Shown one piece after another: positions 61,761-64,000 of a stretch of 64,000 bases of DNA. Within the stretch, counting starts at the first letter, position 1. Every line of letters starts with the position of its first letter. The DNA is taken from contig CAYSGH010000001.1 of assembly GCA_964430505.1 (NCBI GenBank), forward strand, positions 1 to 64,000. Reading direction: 5' to 3'. The stretch comes from UBA6176 sp032119375 (lineage in GTDB: Bacteria; Verrucomicrobiota; Verrucomicrobiia; Limisphaerales; UBA9464). Below the pieces are notes generated by a model. It did not search any database and was not told where the DNA came from. It saw only the letters and a program-made list of their open reading frames with translations. A program made the translations under genes and the position numbers.

Positions 61761-62987
61761 CTAGGCGGCAGGCCGGCCTCGCGCCTGGATGTTGTCGATC
61801 AACTCGCGGGCGCACAGCTCGGCGAAGGCGGGGTCGTTGATGTTGCCGGGATGCTCCACCACGCGGATGTCCGGCCGGAGGTTCCGCTTCCATTCGCCAA
61901 ACAACGCTGCGTCGGCCTCGGGCCAATGGAAGGGCTGGCCGGGCGCGCTGATGACGCTAATGCCGCCGAGGGGAATGAGGACGGTAACGGGCGCCGTGGA
62001 GAGGTTGGCCTTGGCGGCGAGGATGCGGCCGAGCTCGGCGCATTCCTCGGGGTTGGTGCGCATCAGGGTGACCTGGGCGTTGTGTTGGTAGAACCGCCGT
62101 CCTTGGTACCGCGCGGGCACGCTGGCGGGCTCGCCAAAGTTGACCATGTCGAGGCAGCCCGGCGTGAGGATGGCCGGGACGCCGCCCCGCGCCGCCGCCT
62201 CAAGCCGCGTGGGACCCGCGCCCAGAACGCCCCCGGCGAGCTCGTCGGCCCACTCGGTGGTCGTGATGTCGAGGACGCCGGCGACCATGCCGGACTCGAC
62301 CAAGGACTCGAGGGTGCGGCCGCCGATGCCGGTGGCGGCGAAGACGAGGACCTCGAACCCGGCGTCCTCGAGGATCCTGCGGGCGTGGGTGACGCAGGCG
62401 GTGGTGTTGCCGAACTGGGAAGCGACGACGACGGGGCGGTCGGCGGCGCCCTCGGGCACGCGGGCCTCGACCATGCCGCAGATGGCCCCCGCCGCCTGGG
62501 CCAGGAGGCGGCGCGCCAGGCGGTTGAGCCCGGCGACATCCACGACGCTGGGCATCATGACGATGTCCTTCACGCCGACGTAGGGGGCGGTGTTGCCGCT
62601 GGCGAGCGTCGAGACCATGAGCTTGGGGAAGCCCACGGGCAGCGCGCGCATGGCCGCCGTGCCAATGGCCGTGCCCCCACCGCCGCCGAGCGAGACGATG
62701 CCGTCGATGCGGCCCTCGCGTTGCAAGGCGGACACGATGGCGGGCGCGCCGCGCGTCATCAGGGCCACGGCCTCGCCGCGGTCCCTGCGTGCGGCGACCT
62801 CGGCGAGGTTGCCGCCGCCGGCCGCCGCCACGGCCTCGCGGGGGATGTCCGCCGCCAGGGTGGCGGGCCCCAGCGTGCCGGCGTCCACGAGCAGCACCTT
62901 GTGCCCGCGCTGCTCGATCAGCGACGCCACGTACCGATGCTCCTCGCCCTTCGTGTCGAACGTCCCAAGAACCGCGATCGTTGCCAT
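61761..62987 (-). CDS. UPF0261 (Tm-1-like) family protein
   Basis: A 408-residue protein with the UPF0261/Tm-1-like features: MATIAVLGTFDTKGEEHRYV, SLGGGGGTAIGTAAMRALP, MVSTLASGNTAPYVGVKDIV and AAARGGVPAILTPGCLDMVN. The plant Tm-1 protein of this fold binds viral replicase and shows ATP-dependent activity; the bacterial role is not known. The gene lies close to a sulfatase gene on the same strand (71 bases downstream of it), which might hint at sugar or aromatic metabolism. Confidence 0.9.
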   Translation of the reverse strand: MATIAVLGTFDTKGEEHRYVASLIEQRGHKVLLVDAGTLGPATLAADIPREAVAAAGGGNLAEVAARRDRGEAVALMTRGAPAIVSALQREGRIDGIVSLGGGGGTAIGTAAMRALPVGFPKLMVSTLASGNTAPYVGVKDIVMMPSVVDVAGLNRLARRLLAQAAGAICGMVEARVPEGAADRPVVVASQFGNTTACVTHARRILEDAGFEVLVFAATGIGGRTLESLVESGMVAGVLDITTTEWADELAGGVLGAGPTRLEAAARGGVPAILTPGCLDMVNFGEPASVPARYQGRRFYQHNAQVTLMRTNPEECAELGRILAAKANLSTAPVTVLIPLGGISVISAPGQPFHWPEADAALFGEWKRNLRPDIRVVEHPGNINDPAFAELCARELIDNIQARGRPAA

Positions 62988-63058
62988 AGGAAAGTGGCCA
63001 CGCTATCCGGCCGCGTCCCCCGCGTTCAAACCCGATTCCCGGACTGCGCGTCGATGCG

Positions 63059-64000
63059 TCATCGGCGCGGCCCGGGCCACCATGCGTCCAGGCGGGCCGT
63101 CATCGAGCGGACCCGGCGGGGCTCGGCGGCCGCGAGGTCGCGGGCCTCGTGGGGATCCCGGGACACGCGGAACAACTGGGGCCGTTCGCCGGGCTCGTTA
63201 ACCGGATCGGGCACGATGAGCTTCCAGCCGTCGCGGACGATCCATCGCCAACGAAGGCCGTTCTCGGGGTGCTCGAGGTCGGGGATGTCGTGGAGGAAGC
63301 AGGCGCCGTGGACTTCCTTGCGACGTTGCACGGCGCGGGGGTCGAGCAGGTCGATGCCTTGGTGGCCGGGCGGTGGCTCGATGCCGGCACAGCGCAGCAA
63401 CGTGGGATACAGGTCGAGCGAGCTGACGGGGTGGTCGATGCGCTCGGGCCGTGCATGGCCGGGCCAACGGACCATGATGGGCGTGCGAAGGCCGCCGTCG
63501 TAGGGGGATTGCTTGGAACGAGGCGCGAACCGTGGCGAGTCCGGCGACTGGATCCAGCCGTTGTCGGTAACGAAGGCGACGACGGTGTTGTCGGAGAGGC
63601 CGCGCCGGTCGAGCTCGCCGAGGATCTCGCCGCAGGTCTCGTCGAACCATTCGATCATGGCCCAGTAACGGGCGACATGGACCGAGGGCGCCAGCGGCAG
63701 GTAGCGCGCGAGGATGCGTTCGGGCGGCGTATGCGGGTCATGGGGCATCATGGGCGCGTACCAGACCATCCACGGCTCCCCGGTGCGCGCCGTGTCGTCG
63801 AGGAAGTCGCGGATGGGCTGCAAGGTTTGTCGGCCGATGCGAAGGCCGTCGTCGCCATGGCGACCGGACTTGGACTCCTCGCCGAGGGTCATGCCGTCGG
63901 TGAAGCCGCCGTGGCGGAAGTGGCCTTGCCACCACTTGCCGGTCTGGAGGCAACGGTAGCCGTGCTGGGCGAGGAGTCGGGGCAAGGTGGGGAGCGTGGC
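63059..64000 (-). CDS. Sulfatase, 3' part (5' end outside the window)
   Basis: The last 314 or so residues of a type I sulfatase; the reading frame is open to the window edge. Visible blocks: LPRLLAQHGYRCLQTGKWW, MVWYAPMMPHDPHTPPE, VVAFVTDNGWIQSPDS and RTPIMVRWPGHARPERIDHP, as in arylsulfatases, with metal-binding D-N in TDNGW. The N-terminal formylglycine motif and any signal peptide lie outside. Substrate unknown. It is the second sulfatase in the window. Confidence 0.88.
   Translation of the reverse strand, partial: ATLPTLPRLLAQHGYRCLQTGKWWQGHFRHGGFTDGMTLGEESKSGRHGDDGLRIGRQTLQPIRDFLDDTARTGEPWMVWYAPMMPHDPHTPPERILARYLPLAPSVHVARYWAMIEWFDETCGEILGELDRRGLSDNTVVAFVTDNGWIQSPDSPRFAPRSKQSPYDGGLRTPIMVRWPGHARPERIDHPVSSLDLYPTLLRCAGIEPPPGHQGIDLLDPRAVQRRKEVHGACFLHDIPDLEHPENGLRWRWIVRDGWKLIVPDPVNEPGERPQLFRVSRDPHEARDLAAAEPRRVRSMTARLDAWWPGPRR

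Overview
The window is a continuous high-GC bacterial chromosome segment. It carries housekeeping genes, envelope genes and a few foreign or decaying ones. Several traits point to a Verrucomicrobiota-like organism, possibly a free-living or soil/freshwater lineage: secreted sulfatases, a twin-arginine-type Gfo/Idh/MocA oxidoreductase, a type IV pilin-like protein with an H-X9-DG motif, a cytochrome b558-type succinate dehydrogenase, an OPT-family transporter and often weak Shine-Dalgarno sites. The phylum call is inference from gene content; no rRNA is present. There are no tRNA genes, CRISPR arrays or insertion sequences that I could recognise.

Left part (1-16.7 kb). Positions 36-1044 are a small gene graveyard: a truncated AAA ATPase, a LolC/LolE fragment and a frameshifted VapC-type PIN toxin. 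A LysR regulator translationally overlaps a sulfatase. A protein-quality block follows: dnaK, groES and groL with a strong terminator, then a one-piece tmRNA whose tag reads ANEELALAA. A Sel1-repeat lipoprotein, a YggT-like/YggU pair and a TCA block (gltA-sucC-sucD) come next, then a glycosyltransferase overlapping a pilin-like gene.

Middle part (16.7-41.2 kb). sdhC-sdhA-sdhB is interrupted by an ORF6N-domain gene that overlaps sdhB by ATGA. A GT4 glycosyltransferase and a 940-residue membrane/TPR protein form another overlapping pair. acpS and a sigma-70 family factor converge and overlap. These are followed by a B12-type radical SAM protein, panC, an OPT transporter, a Gfo/Idh/MocA protein, a CDP-sugar cassette (rfbF, rfbG, C-methyltransferase), an Rpn/transposase-31-like nuclease, and an EF-hand protein next to a LytS/LytTR two-component system.

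Right part (41.2-64 kb). The most notable locus is a DabA-type (DUF2309) inorganic-carbon protein with two distinct NuoL/NuoM-like membrane subunits, divergent from a SulP anion transporter and a DUF2490 outer-membrane protein. This suggests a CO2/bicarbonate uptake module, unusual in having a second membrane subunit that lacks the channel glutamate. Then come DUF2851, a heptanucleotide tandem repeat, a beta-CASP metallo-beta-lactamase protein, an MFS transporter, an NgoMIV-like restriction-modification pair (predicted target GCCGGC), a cupin, a two-gene ABC exporter with an 1125-residue permease, a UPF0261 protein and a second sulfatase cut by the window edge.
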